Assembly: GCA_904374385.1 (NCBI GenBank)
Contig: CAJFGA010000015.1
Coordinates: forward strand, 1-36,017
Reading direction: 5' to 3'
DNA: 36,017 nucleotides
Source of the DNA: an uncultured Clostridia bacterium
GTDB lineage: Bacteria > Bacillota > Clostridia > Christensenellales > Borkfalkiaceae
The notes under the pieces were generated by a model. The model saw only the letters and a program-made list of their open reading frames with translations, had not been told where the DNA came from and did no database searches. This document shows positions 18,218 through 27,166 of this stretch, in pieces; within the stretch, counting starts at the first letter, position 1; each line of letters starts with the position of its first letter. A program made the translations under genes and the position numbers.

Positions 18218-18793
18218 ATGAGGACGGCTGAAATTTCCCGCGATACGCGGGAGACGAAAATTTATTTGAAGATAGACCTCGACGGCAAAGGGCGCGTTTC
18301 GGCAGATACGGGTGTCGGGTTTTTGAACCATATGCTCGAACTGTTCGGCGTGCATGCCGGAATAGACCTCACGGTGCGCTGTGAGGGGGATACCGACGTA
18401 GACTTTCATCACAGCGTGGAAGACATCGGCATCTGCCTCGGCAAAGCGCTGAAAGAGGCGCTCGGCGACAAATGCGGCATCGCCCGCTTTGCCGACCGCG
18501 TCGTCCCTATGGACGAATGCGCCGCGCTCGTCGCGCTGGATATCAGCGGCAGGCCTTTTCTCAATTTTGAAAAAAAGATGAGCGGCAAGATCGGAGAGTT
18601 TGATGCGGAGCTCGTAGAAGAATTCATGCGCGCGTTTGCCTTCAATGCGGGCGTCAATCTCTACATCGATCTGTTGAAGGGCGGCAATATGCACCACGAG
18701 GCGGAGGCCGTTTTCAAGGCGCTCGCCAAATGCGTGCAGGACGCCGTAAAGATCGTATCCGACTCGATTCCTTCGTCCAAAGGGGTACTGTAA
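18218..18793 (+). CDS. hisB: Imidazoleglycerol-phosphate dehydratase
   Basis: RTAEISRDTRETKIYLKIDLDGKGRVSADTGVGFLNHMLELFGVHAGIDLTVRCEGDTDVDFHHSVEDIGICLGKAL. Confidence 0.98.
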   Translation: MRTAEISRDTRETKIYLKIDLDGKGRVSADTGVGFLNHMLELFGVHAGIDLTVRCEGDTDVDFHHSVEDIGICLGKALKEALGDKCGIARFADRVVPMDECAALVALDISGRPFLNFEKKMSGKIGEFDAELVEEFMRAFAFNAGVNLYIDLLKGGNMHHEAEAVFKALAKCVQDAVKIVSDSIPSSKGVL

Positions 18794-18794
18794 A

Positions 18795-19382
18795 TTGATC
18801 GGCATTGTAGATTACGGCATGGGCAATTTGCGTTCCGTGCAAAAGGCCCTCGAATACCTCGGCGAAAGCGCCGTTATTTCGGGCGATCGGCGCGTCTTGA
18901 ACGGATGCGCAAAATTGATCCTGCCCGGGGTCGGGTCGTTTGCGGCGGGTATGGCGGAAATGAAGCGGACAGGCCTCGTTCCCTACGTCAAAGAGCGCGC
19001 AAAAGATACCGAGATCCTCGGTATCTGCCTGGGCATGCAGTTCCTGTTGGAGCGGAGCTTTGAAGAGGGCGAAACGGAGGGCTTGGGCTTTGTAGAGGGC
19101 AGCGCCGTGCGCTTTACGGAAGGGAAGATCCCCCAAATCGGCTGGAATGCCGTGTTTGATTTGAAAACGCCCCTCTTTAAGGGGATCGAAGAGGGGACCC
19201 GCTTTTACTTTGTACACAGCTACCGCGCAGACTGTGCCGATCGGTTTGCCTGCGCAAAGACAGAATATTACGTCACATATCCCTCGGCGATCTATGCCGG
19301 CAATGTATACGGCGTGCAGTTCCACCCCGAAAAGAGCGGGGAAGCGGGGCTGAAGCTTCTGAAAAATTTCTGTAAAATGTGA
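18795..19382 (+). CDS. hisH: Imidazole glycerol phosphate synthase subunit HisH (TTG start)
   Basis: MIGIVDYGMGNLRSVQKALEYLG...LILPGVGSFAAGM...ILGICLGMQFLLERSFEEG...FYFVHSYRAD...GVQFHPEKSGEAGLKLLKNF. Confidence 0.97.
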   Translation: MIGIVDYGMGNLRSVQKALEYLGESAVISGDRRVLNGCAKLILPGVGSFAAGMAEMKRTGLVPYVKERAKDTEILGICLGMQFLLERSFEEGETEGLGFVEGSAVRFTEGKIPQIGWNAVFDLKTPLFKGIEEGTRFYFVHSYRADCADRFACAKTEYYVTYPSAIYAGNVYGVQFHPEKSGEAGLKLLKNFCKM

Positions 19383-19446
19383 TGATTTTTTGCGAAAAGA
19401 GTACGAGCAAAACTTTGCTTCGAAAATATGGAGAGGAGGAAAAGTG

Positions 19447-20166
19447 ATGATCTTATTTCCCGCGATCGACATTTTAAATGACCGCGCCGTGCGGCTCTAC
19501 AAGGGGGACAAAAATGCGGTCACCGATTACGGCGACCCGCTCGAATTTGCCGAAAAATGGGCGCAGGCGGGCGCCGAATGGCTGCACGTCGTCGATCTTT
19601 CGGGCGCGTTTACGGGCGAAAGCGGCATCGATCCCGTCATTGCTGAAATCAAAAGGCGCTTCCCGGTCAAGGTGCAGAGCGGCGGCGGGCTGCGGCACAT
19701 TGCAGACATCGAAAGGCGGCTCGCCGCCGGTGCGGACAGGGTCGTCGTCGGAACGATGGCCGTTTCCGATCCCGACGAATTTGCCCTTGCCGTTTATAAG
19801 TTTAAAGAAAAGATCGTCGCGGGGATCGATGCGAAGGGCGGCATGCTCGCCGTCAAAGGATGGACGGAAACGACCGATCTGACTGCCGTGTCTTTCGGCA
19901 AAAAATGCAAAAAAATGGGGATAACGTGTGCGCTTTTTACCGACATTTCCAAAGACGGCGCAATGCAGGGCGCAAACATTTGCGAAACGGTGCGCATGCA
20001 AAAAGAAACGGGCCTCGACGTCATCGCCTCCGGGGGCGTATCTTCCCTGCAAGATCTGCATAGGCTGCAAGAGAGCGGCGTCTATGGCGCGATTCTCGGC
20101 AAAGCGCTGTATGAAGGCGCGATCGATCTGAAAGAGGCGATCCAAGGTTCACGGGCCGCGCGATAG
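19447..20166 (+). CDS. hisA: Phosphoribosylformimino-5-aminoimidazole carboxamide ribotide isomerase
   Basis: MILFPAIDILNDRAVRLYKGDKNAVTDYGDPLEFAEKWAQAGAEWLHVVDLSGAFTG; GAGAGGAGGAAAA RBS; ORF-track start 19390 is upstream extension. Confidence 0.97.
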   Translation: MILFPAIDILNDRAVRLYKGDKNAVTDYGDPLEFAEKWAQAGAEWLHVVDLSGAFTGESGIDPVIAEIKRRFPVKVQSGGGLRHIADIERRLAAGADRVVVGTMAVSDPDEFALAVYKFKEKIVAGIDAKGGMLAVKGWTETTDLTAVSFGKKCKKMGITCALFTDISKDGAMQGANICETVRMQKETGLDVIASGGVSSLQDLHRLQESGVYGAILGKALYEGAIDLKEAIQGSRAAR

Positions 20167-20233
20167 CGCATAGGCCGGGGCCGGAGGAGATCGAGAACGG
20201 TTTTCCCTTTACTAAAAAGAGCGGAGTATATCT

Positions 20234-20995
20234 ATGCTTTCCAAACGTATCATCCCCTGTCTGGACATCGATAAGGGCAGGGTCGTCAAGGGCGTAAATT
20301 TTATAAATCTCGTGGATGCGGGCGACCCCGTCGAAATCGCCAAGGCGTACGACAAGATCGGCGCGGACGAGATCGTTTTTTTGGATATCACCGCTTCCAG
20401 CGACGGAAGAAAGACGGCGGTAGACATCCTGCACCGCGCCAGCGAACAGGTCTTTATTCCGCTCACCGTGGGAGGGGGCATCCGCTCCGTCGAGGATTTT
20501 CGCGAGCTGCTCTCCGCCGGCGCGGATAAGATCGCCGTCAATTCGGCTGCGATCAAAAATCCGTCCCTGATCACGGAGGCTTCGGTAAAATTCGGCGCGC
20601 AGTGCGTCGTGCTCGCGGTGGACGCCAAGAAGAACGGCAGCGGGTCGTGGGACGTATATTTAAACGGCGGCAGAGTGAATACCGGATTGGATGCGATCGA
20701 ATGGATCAGGCGGGCCGTTTCCCTCGGCGCGGGCGAAGTGCTCCTGACCAGCATGGATAAGGACGGCACAAAGTCGGGTTACGATATCGAACTTACAAAG
20801 AGGGCGGCGGAATCGGTCAACGTTCCCGTCATTGCGTCCGGCGGCGCCGGGCGGATGCAGGACTTTGCCGACGTATTGACGGAGGGCAAGGCGGATGCGG
20901 CGCTCGCGGCGTCTTTATTCCACTTCGGAGAGATCGAGATGAAAGACTTAAAGGAATATCTCGCGGCGCGGGGCATTCCCGTAAGGAGAATATAG
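20234..20995 (+). CDS. hisF: Imidazole glycerol phosphate synthase subunit HisF
   Basis: [59 protein letters not shown]...[12 protein letters not shown]. Confidence 0.98.
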   Translation: MLSKRIIPCLDIDKGRVVKGVNFINLVDAGDPVEIAKAYDKIGADEIVFLDITASSDGRKTAVDILHRASEQVFIPLTVGGGIRSVEDFRELLSAGADKIAVNSAAIKNPSLITEASVKFGAQCVVLAVDAKKNGSGSWDVYLNGGRVNTGLDAIEWIRRAVSLGAGEVLLTSMDKDGTKSGYDIELTKRAAESVNVPVIASGGAGRMQDFADVLTEGKADAALAASLFHFGEIEMKDLKEYLAARGIPVRRI

Positions 20996-20997
20996 CT

Positions 20998-21597
20998 ATG
21001 GAAGAACTCAAATACGACGCGCAGGGATTGGTCTGCGCCATCGCGCAGGACTATGAGAGCGGTGAAGTGCTTATGCAGGCCTATATGAATGAAGAGGCCT
21101 ATCAAAAGACGTTGGAAACGGGTTATGCGCATTATTGGAGCCGCTCGCGCCAAAAATTATGGAAAAAGGGCGAGGAGAGCGGGCACCTGCAAAAAGTGCG
21201 CGGCATTTATCTCGACTGCGACAAAGACTGCGTGCTGTTAAAAGTAGAGCAGACGGGGGCGGCGTGCCATACGGGCAATTATACCTGCTTTTTTACGCCC
21301 GTTCAGGAATGCGGCGTCGGCGCGGAGATGCTCGGCATGCTGCAGCGCATCGTCGAAGACAGGAAGGAAAATCCCGAAGAGGGCAGTTATACTTCCTATT
21401 TGTTCGCAAAAGGCGTGGACAAAATTGCCAAAAAGACGGGCGAAGAGGCGGTCGAACTCGTCATTGCCGCCAAAAACGAAGATCGCGAAGAGATCGTGGG
21501 CGAATGCGCCGACCTCTTTTATCATACGCTGGTGCTTTTGGCAAACGCGGGCGTCAAACTTTCCGACGTATGCACGGAACTTAAAAAAAGACATTAA
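20998..21597 (+). CDS. hisIE: Bifunctional phosphoribosyl-AMP cyclohydrolase / phosphoribosyl-ATP pyrophosphatase
   Basis: [58 protein letters not shown]...[41 protein letters not shown]. Confidence 0.97.
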   Translation: MEELKYDAQGLVCAIAQDYESGEVLMQAYMNEEAYQKTLETGYAHYWSRSRQKLWKKGEESGHLQKVRGIYLDCDKDCVLLKVEQTGAACHTGNYTCFFTPVQECGVGAEMLGMLQRIVEDRKENPEEGSYTSYLFAKGVDKIAKKTGEEAVELVIAAKNEDREEIVGECADLFYHTLVLLANAGVKLSDVCTELKKRH

Positions 21598-21647
21598 AAG
21601 AGAAGCTCTTTTTGGATGATACGGATGAAAAGAGAGGAAAGAGGTCT

Positions 21648-22628
21648 ATGGAAATAAAAAGAAAAGGGTCGTTATTGTCCTTTCGGCCCGATATCAAAGT
21701 ATTGGACGCGACCTTGCGCGACGGCGGGTTGTGCAACAATTTTGCGTTTTCGGACGATTTTGCCAAAGCGCTGTATAAGATGAACATCGCGGCGGGCGTC
21801 GACTATATGGAGATGGGCTATAAAGCGTCCAAAGCCATGTTTGACCCGGCTAAATTCGGCAAGTATAAATTTTGCGACGAGGCGGATTTGCAGAAGATCG
21901 TCGGCGATCATAAATCCGGTATGAAACTCTCTGTCATGGCAGACGTGGGCAGGACGGACTTTAAAAAAGATATCGGCGACAAAAAGAACAGCGTCGTAGA
22001 TATGGTGCGCGTCGCCTGCTACATCACCGAGATCCCCGCCGCCATCGAGATGCTCGAATATTGCGCCAAAAAGGGATATGAAACGGCAGTCAACGTCATG
22101 GCGGTTTCCAAAGCGCGCGACGAAGAGATCGACGCCGCGCTCGAAATGCTCGGGCAAAGTCCTGCCGACTGCATTTATCTCGTAGACAGTTACGGCTCGC
22201 TCTATCCCGAGCAGGTCGCCAAACTCACGCTCAAATACCTCGAAGCGGGGGAAAAATACAAAAAGAGCATCGGCGTTCACGCGCACAACAACCAGCAGCT
22301 CGCCTTCGGCAATACCATCGAAGCGGCAAGCTGGGGCGCGAGCATGCTCGACGCCACCGTCAACGGCATGGGCCGCGGTGCGGGCAACTGTTCGATGGAG
22401 CTTTTGCTCGGGTTTTTGAAAAATCCGAAGTACCATCTGCCGCCCGTCCTGCGGTTTATTACGGATTATATGCTCCCGCTCAGGCAGCAAGGCGTCGTTT
22501 GGGGATACGATATCCCGTATCTGCTTACGGGCAGGCTGAACATGCACCCCTCTTCCGCCATCGCATGCGTGCGGGAAGGCAATACCGATTACGAGATGTT
22601 TCACCGCGCCCTGCTTGAAAAGGATTAA
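21648..22628 (+). CDS. Aldolase catalytic domain-containing protein (DRE-TIM metallolyase superfamily), substrate unknown
   Basis: IKVLDATLRDGGLCNNFAFSDDFAKALYKMNIAAGVDYMEMGYKAS...YLVDSYGSLYPEQV...IGVHAHNNQQLAFGNTIEAASWGASMLDATVNGMGRGAGNCSMELLL. Confidence 0.9.
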   Translation: MEIKRKGSLLSFRPDIKVLDATLRDGGLCNNFAFSDDFAKALYKMNIAAGVDYMEMGYKASKAMFDPAKFGKYKFCDEADLQKIVGDHKSGMKLSVMADVGRTDFKKDIGDKKNSVVDMVRVACYITEIPAAIEMLEYCAKKGYETAVNVMAVSKARDEEIDAALEMLGQSPADCIYLVDSYGSLYPEQVAKLTLKYLEAGEKYKKSIGVHAHNNQQLAFGNTIEAASWGASMLDATVNGMGRGAGNCSMELLLGFLKNPKYHLPPVLRFITDYMLPLRQQGVVWGYDIPYLLTGRLNMHPSSAIACVREGNTDYEMFHRALLEKD

Positions 22629-22638
22629 ATTCATACGG

Positions 22639-22674
22639 ACAGCCCTGCGGCATATGCGGCCGCGGGGCTGTTTA
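22639..22674 (+). terminator. GC-rich hairpin with short T run after aldolase gene
   Basis: ACAGCCCTGCGGCATATGCGGCCGCGGGGCTGTTT. Confidence 0.6.
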
Positions 22675-22785
22675 AAAAGGCTTAATGCACATATAGGCGC
22701 ATGCGCATAGGAAGCATGGGCAGATTCGGCGCATGACAATAAAAAATTTTAATACCTGTATTTTTGCAAATGCGCGGCAAATCGC

Positions 22786-22814
22786 TTGAATAAATGCGCG
22801 TTGTCTATTATAAT
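22786..22814 (+). promoter_or_regulatory. Sigma-A promoter TTGAAT-N17-TATAAT
   Basis: TTGAAT 22786-22791, TATAAT 22809-22814, upstream of nfnA-like gene. Confidence 0.7.
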
Positions 22815-22853
22815 AATGTGCGTTATCACAGAAAATGTTTTGAGGATATCGTT

Positions 22854-23696
22854 ATGTACAAAATTGTAAAAAAGAGGGAACTCAACCCGACCGTGACGCT
22901 GATGGAAGTGGAAGCGCCCTTCATTGCCCGCAAGGCGGAACCGGGGCAGTTCATCATTCTGCGCGTCGATGAAGAGGGCGAGCGCATCCCCCTCACCGTG
23001 GCCGATTTCGACAGGGATAAGGGCACCGTTACCATCATCTTTCAGATCGTGGGCGGCACCACGGAACGGCTGAACCATCTCGGCGAAGGGGAGTATATTC
23101 AAGATTTCGTGGGGCCTTTGGGCGAGCCCTCGCACACGGAAGGGCTGAAAAAGGTCGCCGTGGTGGGCGGCGGCGTCGGCTGCGCCATCGCCTATCCCGT
23201 TGCAAAAAAATTGCACGAGCTGGGCGCGGAAGTGCACGCTGTCGTCGGCTTCCGCAACAAAGATCTCGTCATATTAGAGGAAGAATTCCGCAAGGCGTCC
23301 GACGTGTTCAAGATGATGACGGACGACGGCAGTTACGGCGAAAAGGGATTGGTCACCGACGCGCTCAAAGCGCTCATCGAGGCGGGTAACCGCTACGACG
23401 AGGTGATCGCTATCGGCCCAGTCGTCATGATGAAGTTCGTGTCTTTGCTCACCAAGCAATACGGCATCAAGACAATCGTCAGCATGAACCCGATCATGAT
23501 CGACGGCACGGGCATGTGCGGCTGCTGTCGCCTGACGGTTGCCGGAAAGACGAAATTCGCCTGTGTGGACGGCCCCGATTTTGACGGGCACGAAGTGGAC
23601 TACGACGAAATTTTAAAGCGCGCCTCCACATATAGAGAGTTCGAGGCGAAAGAGCGCGAAAAGGCGTGCAATTTGTTTAAGAAAGAGGTGCGTTGA
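22854..23696 (+). CDS. Sulfide/dihydroorotate dehydrogenase-like FAD/NAD-binding protein (NfnA-like ferredoxin-NADP reductase subunit)
   Basis: MYKIVKKRELNPTVTLMEVEAPFIARKAEPGQFIILRVDEEGERIPLTVADFD...VAVVGGGVGCAIAYPVAKKLHELGAEVHAVVGFRNKDLVILEEEF...SMNPIMIDGTGMCGCCRLTVAGKTKFACVDGPDFDGHEVD. Confidence 0.94.
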   Translation: MYKIVKKRELNPTVTLMEVEAPFIARKAEPGQFIILRVDEEGERIPLTVADFDRDKGTVTIIFQIVGGTTERLNHLGEGEYIQDFVGPLGEPSHTEGLKKVAVVGGGVGCAIAYPVAKKLHELGAEVHAVVGFRNKDLVILEEEFRKASDVFKMMTDDGSYGEKGLVTDALKALIEAGNRYDEVIAIGPVVMMKFVSLLTKQYGIKTIVSMNPIMIDGTGMCGCCRLTVAGKTKFACVDGPDFDGHEVDYDEILKRASTYREFEAKEREKACNLFKKEVR

Positions 23697-23698
23697 CC

Positions 23699-25090
23699 AT
23701 GCCGAATATGAGCTTGAAAAAGAATCCTATGCCCGCGCAGGAACCGGATGTCCGCAATAAGAATTTTTACGAGGTGACGTTCGGCTATACCGCCGAAACT
23801 GCCGTCGACGAGGCCAAGCGCTGCCTGCACTGCAAGCATAAGCCGTGCATGGGCGGCTGCCCCGTGCGCATCCATATCCCCGAATTTATCGAAAGGGTCG
23901 CTGCCGGCGAATTTGAGGAAGCGTATCACATCATACAGCAGACCAGCTCCCTGCCCGCCGTGTGCGGCAGGGTATGCCCGCAGGAAACGCAATGCGAACA
24001 AAAGTGCGTGCGCGGCGTCAAGGGCGAACCGGTCGCCATCGGCCGGCTCGAGCGCTTCGTTGCCGACTGGCACAATGCCAACAGCTGCGATTTGCCTACG
24101 AAGGCAGAACCGAACGGACACAAAGTCGCCGTCATCGGCAGCGGCCCCGCCGGATTGACCTGCGCAGGCGATCTCGCCAAGCGCGGGTACGACGTGACTA
24201 TTTTCGAAGCGCTGCACCTTGCGGGCGGCGTGCTCGTCTACGGTATCCCGGAATTTCGTCTGCCCAAGGCGATCGTGCAGAAGGAGATCGACAATTTAAA
24301 GGCGCTCGGCGTCAAGATCGAAACGAACATGGTCATCGGCAGGGTGCTTTCCGTCGACGAATTGATGGATGATTACGGATTTGAATCTGTGTTTATCGGA
24401 AGCGGCGCGGGGCTTCCCCGTTTTATGAATATCCCCGGGGAAAATTTGAAGAGCGTCTATTCCGCAAACGAATTTTTGACCCGCGTCAATTTGATGAAGG
24501 CGTATAAAGAGGATGCCCGTACGCCCGTGCTGCATGCGAGAAAGGTATGCGTCGTGGGCGGCGGCAATGTCGCGATGGATGCGGCGCGCAGTGCCAAGCG
24601 CCTCGGCGCGGAAGAGGTGACCATCGTCTACCGCCGTTCGCGTGCGGAGCTTCCCGCCCGCGCGGAGGAGGTCGAACACGCGGAAGAAGAGGGCATCGTA
24701 TTCAAATTTCTCACCAATCCCACAAAAATTTTAGAAGGGGAAAACGGCATGGTCGCCGGTATGACCTGTGTCGAAATGGAACTGGGCGAGCCGGACGCGT
24801 CCGGCAGGCGCCGCCCCGTGGAAAAGGCAGGAAGTGAATTTGACATCGAGTGCGACGCCGTCATTATGGCTTTGGGAACTTCGCCCAATCCACTCATCAA
24901 AAATACTACAAAGGGCCTGGAAACGCAAAAATGGGGCGGCATCATCGCAGACGAGCATGGGCAGACCTCGCGCGAGGGGGTCTTTGCCGGCGGAGACGCC
25001 GTGACGGGCGCCGCGACCGTTATCCTCGCCATGGGTGCTGGTAAAGCGGCCGCCGAGGCGATGGATGCATATATTCGTTCAAAACAATAA
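23699..25090 (+). CDS. NADPH-dependent glutamate synthase / NfnB-like flavoprotein (GltD/GltA family)
   Basis: CLHCKHKPCMGGCPVRIHIPEFIERVAAGEFEEAYHIIQQTSSLPAVCGRVCPQETQCEQKCVRG...VAVIGSGPAGLTCAGDLAKRGYDVTIFEALHLAGGVLVYGIPEFRLPK; overlaps/abuts NfnA-like gene. Confidence 0.94.
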   Translation: MPNMSLKKNPMPAQEPDVRNKNFYEVTFGYTAETAVDEAKRCLHCKHKPCMGGCPVRIHIPEFIERVAAGEFEEAYHIIQQTSSLPAVCGRVCPQETQCEQKCVRGVKGEPVAIGRLERFVADWHNANSCDLPTKAEPNGHKVAVIGSGPAGLTCAGDLAKRGYDVTIFEALHLAGGVLVYGIPEFRLPKAIVQKEIDNLKALGVKIETNMVIGRVLSVDELMDDYGFESVFIGSGAGLPRFMNIPGENLKSVYSANEFLTRVNLMKAYKEDARTPVLHARKVCVVGGGNVAMDAARSAKRLGAEEVTIVYRRSRAELPARAEEVEHAEEEGIVFKFLTNPTKILEGENGMVAGMTCVEMELGEPDASGRRRPVEKAGSEFDIECDAVIMALGTSPNPLIKNTTKGLETQKWGGIIADEHGQTSREGVFAGGDAVTGAATVILAMGAGKAAAEAMDAYIRSKQ

Positions 25091-25101
25091 AGCATGATGC
25101 A

Positions 25102-25150
25102 AAAGACGCGATCCTCTCTCCGAACAGGAAAGAGGATCGCGTCTTTTTTA
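25102..25150 (+). terminator. Strong intrinsic terminator
   Basis: AAAGACGCGATCCTCT-N13-AGAGGATCGCGTCTTT then TTT; 16-bp perfect stem. Confidence 0.92.
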
Positions 25151-25280
25151 AACAAACCATAAGCAATAGCGATGCGCAAAAATAAAGGCGCCCCATTGCG
25201 GCAGTCACGGAAAGCGGCAAAGTAAACAAAAAACGGCTTCCCCCTAAAGGGAAAGCTGTCGCCGAAGGTGCTGGGGGGTG
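25144..25280. repeat. Dispersed hairpin element, copy 1 (two units)
   Basis: Shares TTTTTAAACAAA, ATAGCGATGCGCAAAA (25166-25181) and the GGCTTCCCC..AGCTGTCGCCGAAGGTG module with 33.09-33.42 kb. Confidence 0.75.
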
Positions 25281-25313
25281 AATAAAGCGTTCGCGCGCGG
25301 TAGAAAACGAAAC

Positions 25314-25334
25314 TCCGCCGGCAAAGCCGGCGGA
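25314..25334. terminator. Hairpin at 3' end of the minus-strand methyltransferase gene
   Basis: CCGCCGGC-AAA-GCCGGCGG just beyond the stop of the minus-strand ORF; weak T-tract. Confidence 0.55.
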
Positions 25335-25340
25335 TATTTA

Positions 25341-26093
25341 TTATGATTTTTGGCAGATGAAAATGCCGAAATGATTGACATCAGCGGGTGCCCTTTCAAA
25401 ATCGGCATAACAGGTGATTTTTTGAAAACCGGCGCCTTGCAATATATTTATAATTTCTTGGAGAGAAAACGCGCGCTGTTTTTCCCGATACTCTTTGATA
25501 TCCCCGCTGTCTTTATCGATCGTAATACATTTTTCGTAACGGTAGCCGTTTTCGATTTTTTTATCGACTAATATGAACTCTTTTTCCGTTTCATTCCAGT
25601 CCCGTAAAGTATAATTCTGTGCATTCTCGGTTATTTGTGGGCCTGCCGTTTTCATGAAGAAAATCCCGCCGTCATGCAAGCACGCATAAATTTTCCGGAA
25701 GTGCAGCAATCGTTCTTTATCGGATAAAAATCCGATATTGTGGTTATATGCCAATGCAAAATCAAAAACATCTTTCTGCGTCAATTCGCTCGCGCGTTTT
25801 TGTTGAAAGTCGACGGCTAAATGCATTTTGTTTGCGTTTTGTTTGGCTGTTTCGAGAAATCGGGAAGCGATGTCTATTCCCGTAACCGTATATCCCTTTT
25901 CGGCAAAAATAAGTGTTTGTCTGCCATTGCCGCATCCGATGTCGATCATGCGGCAGGGGGTCAATCGTAACAGGCTTTCGATTTGTAAAACTTCCGCGCG
26001 GCTGGCCTTTTCATCCTTAAATCCGACGCAGCGTGAAAAGCTATCCTGCCCGGCCTCTGATTCCCAAGACCATTCGAAAATTTCTCGCTTCAT
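25341..26093 (-). CDS. Class I SAM-dependent methyltransferase
   Basis: MKREIFEWSWESEAGQDSFSRCVGFKDEK...CRMIDIGCGNGRQTLIFAEKGYTVTGIDIASRFLETAKQNANK...FDFALAYNHNIGFLSD (motif I IDIGCGNGRQ). Confidence 0.9.
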   Translation of the reverse strand: MKREIFEWSWESEAGQDSFSRCVGFKDEKASRAEVLQIESLLRLTPCRMIDIGCGNGRQTLIFAEKGYTVTGIDIASRFLETAKQNANKMHLAVDFQQKRASELTQKDVFDFALAYNHNIGFLSDKERLLHFRKIYACLHDGGIFFMKTAGPQITENAQNYTLRDWNETEKEFILVDKKIENGYRYEKCITIDKDSGDIKEYREKQRAFSLQEIINILQGAGFQKITCYADFERAPADVNHFGIFICQKS

Positions 26094-26132
26094 GATGATA
26101 TAACGGATTCCCCCTGTGTTTCGGATATCCAT

Positions 26133-26161
26133 AGTATATCATATCAAATAGGATAAGGCAA
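26133..26161 (-). promoter_or_regulatory. Sigma-A type promoter TTGCCT-N17-TATACT (minus strand) for the methyltransferase
   Basis: Reverse complement TTGCCTTATCCTATTTGATATGATATACT. Confidence 0.55.
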
Positions 26162-26187
26162 TGATAACCGTAAAAATATAATAAAAT

Positions 26188-26943
26188 TTATACCTTTCCG
26201 AAAATGCGGACGAGTACGGCCGCGGCCAGCAGCAATCCTCCCGCTACAATATAATAAACGGGAAAAATGCTGATCAAACTGAACAGCAGGAGAGATACGC
26301 CCGCCAAAAGGTAACCTTTCCAGCTCTTGCGGACAAGGCGGAGCCGCAGCCCGTTCTTCAAACTGCGCTTTATTTGGCTGCCCATGATATAATTTTCGGG
26401 CAGGCAGTCGTTCTCCTGCAACAGGGCGTACGATTTTTCGGCATCCATCAGCTCGATGCCGAAGGATAGGGCAAGCGCCTCCGCTTCTTTGGTGAAGGCA
26501 GAGGCAAACACCGTTTTCTCCCCTCCGCCGCGGCGTATGACGGTGGCAAGTTCGTCCGCCGTTGCGGGTTCCAAATGAAAACGCAGAAAGTATTCCCGCC
26601 CCCCGACGAGTATGCGTTCGCCCTCGATCTTTGCGTCTTTGCCGCTCTCCGCGGCGAGTGCCGCGGCAAAGCGCTCCGCATTGTGCGCGGGAGCATCCAT
26701 TGCCAAGTGAAAGGATAGTTTTTGTATTTCCAGCTTATTTTGCCGCGCGGTATATTTCTTCCGATGGCGGCGCCGTATCAGGACGTGCAGCAAAAAGGTC
26801 GCCGCGCCGGCAGCGGCAAGGGAACAGAGTATGGCTGCCCAAAGCGCGCCGATGTAGAAGCGGAAGATGCAGAAGAAAAAAAGGAAGGCGATGCTGCAAA
26901 TAAATAAGGTGTCTGCCCACAGCGGCAGATCGAATTTTTTCAT
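26188..26943 (-). CDS. Membrane protein with possible Mrr/restriction-endonuclease-like cytoplasmic segment
   Basis: MKKFDLPLWADTLFICSIAFLFFFCIFRF...; two N-terminal TM, middle segment ELATVIRRGGGEKTVFASAFTKEAEALALSFGIELMDAEKSYALL, two C-terminal TM. Family assignment tentative. Confidence 0.75.
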   Translation of the reverse strand: MKKFDLPLWADTLFICSIAFLFFFCIFRFYIGALWAAILCSLAAAGAATFLLHVLIRRRHRKKYTARQNKLEIQKLSFHLAMDAPAHNAERFAAALAAESGKDAKIEGERILVGGREYFLRFHLEPATADELATVIRRGGGEKTVFASAFTKEAEALALSFGIELMDAEKSYALLQENDCLPENYIMGSQIKRSLKNGLRLRLVRKSWKGYLLAGVSLLLFSLISIFPVYYIVAGGLLLAAAVLVRIFGKV

Positions 26944-27051
26944 AACGTTTTTGCCGCGCTCTATGTATTTGCCCTCTCGCAGCCGTGTGCGCATGCGGAG
27001 GGCGGAAAGGCGGCTCTTTTGATTTTATCCTTTTTTTCTGTTTTTTAAACC

Positions 27052-27080
27052 TTGCAAGAAATTCCTCGATATGGTATAAT
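27052..27080 (+). promoter_or_regulatory. Sigma-A promoter TTGCAA-N17-TATAAT upstream of nadD-yqeK
   Basis: TTGCAA 27052-27057, TATAAT 27075-27080. Confidence 0.75.
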
Positions 27081-27166
27081 AAGGAAAAGAGAGGGACAAA
27101 GTATATTCGCAGAACAAAATGCCGATAAAACGTGCAGCAAAAGCCGCGCGGGAAGTACGTCAAACT

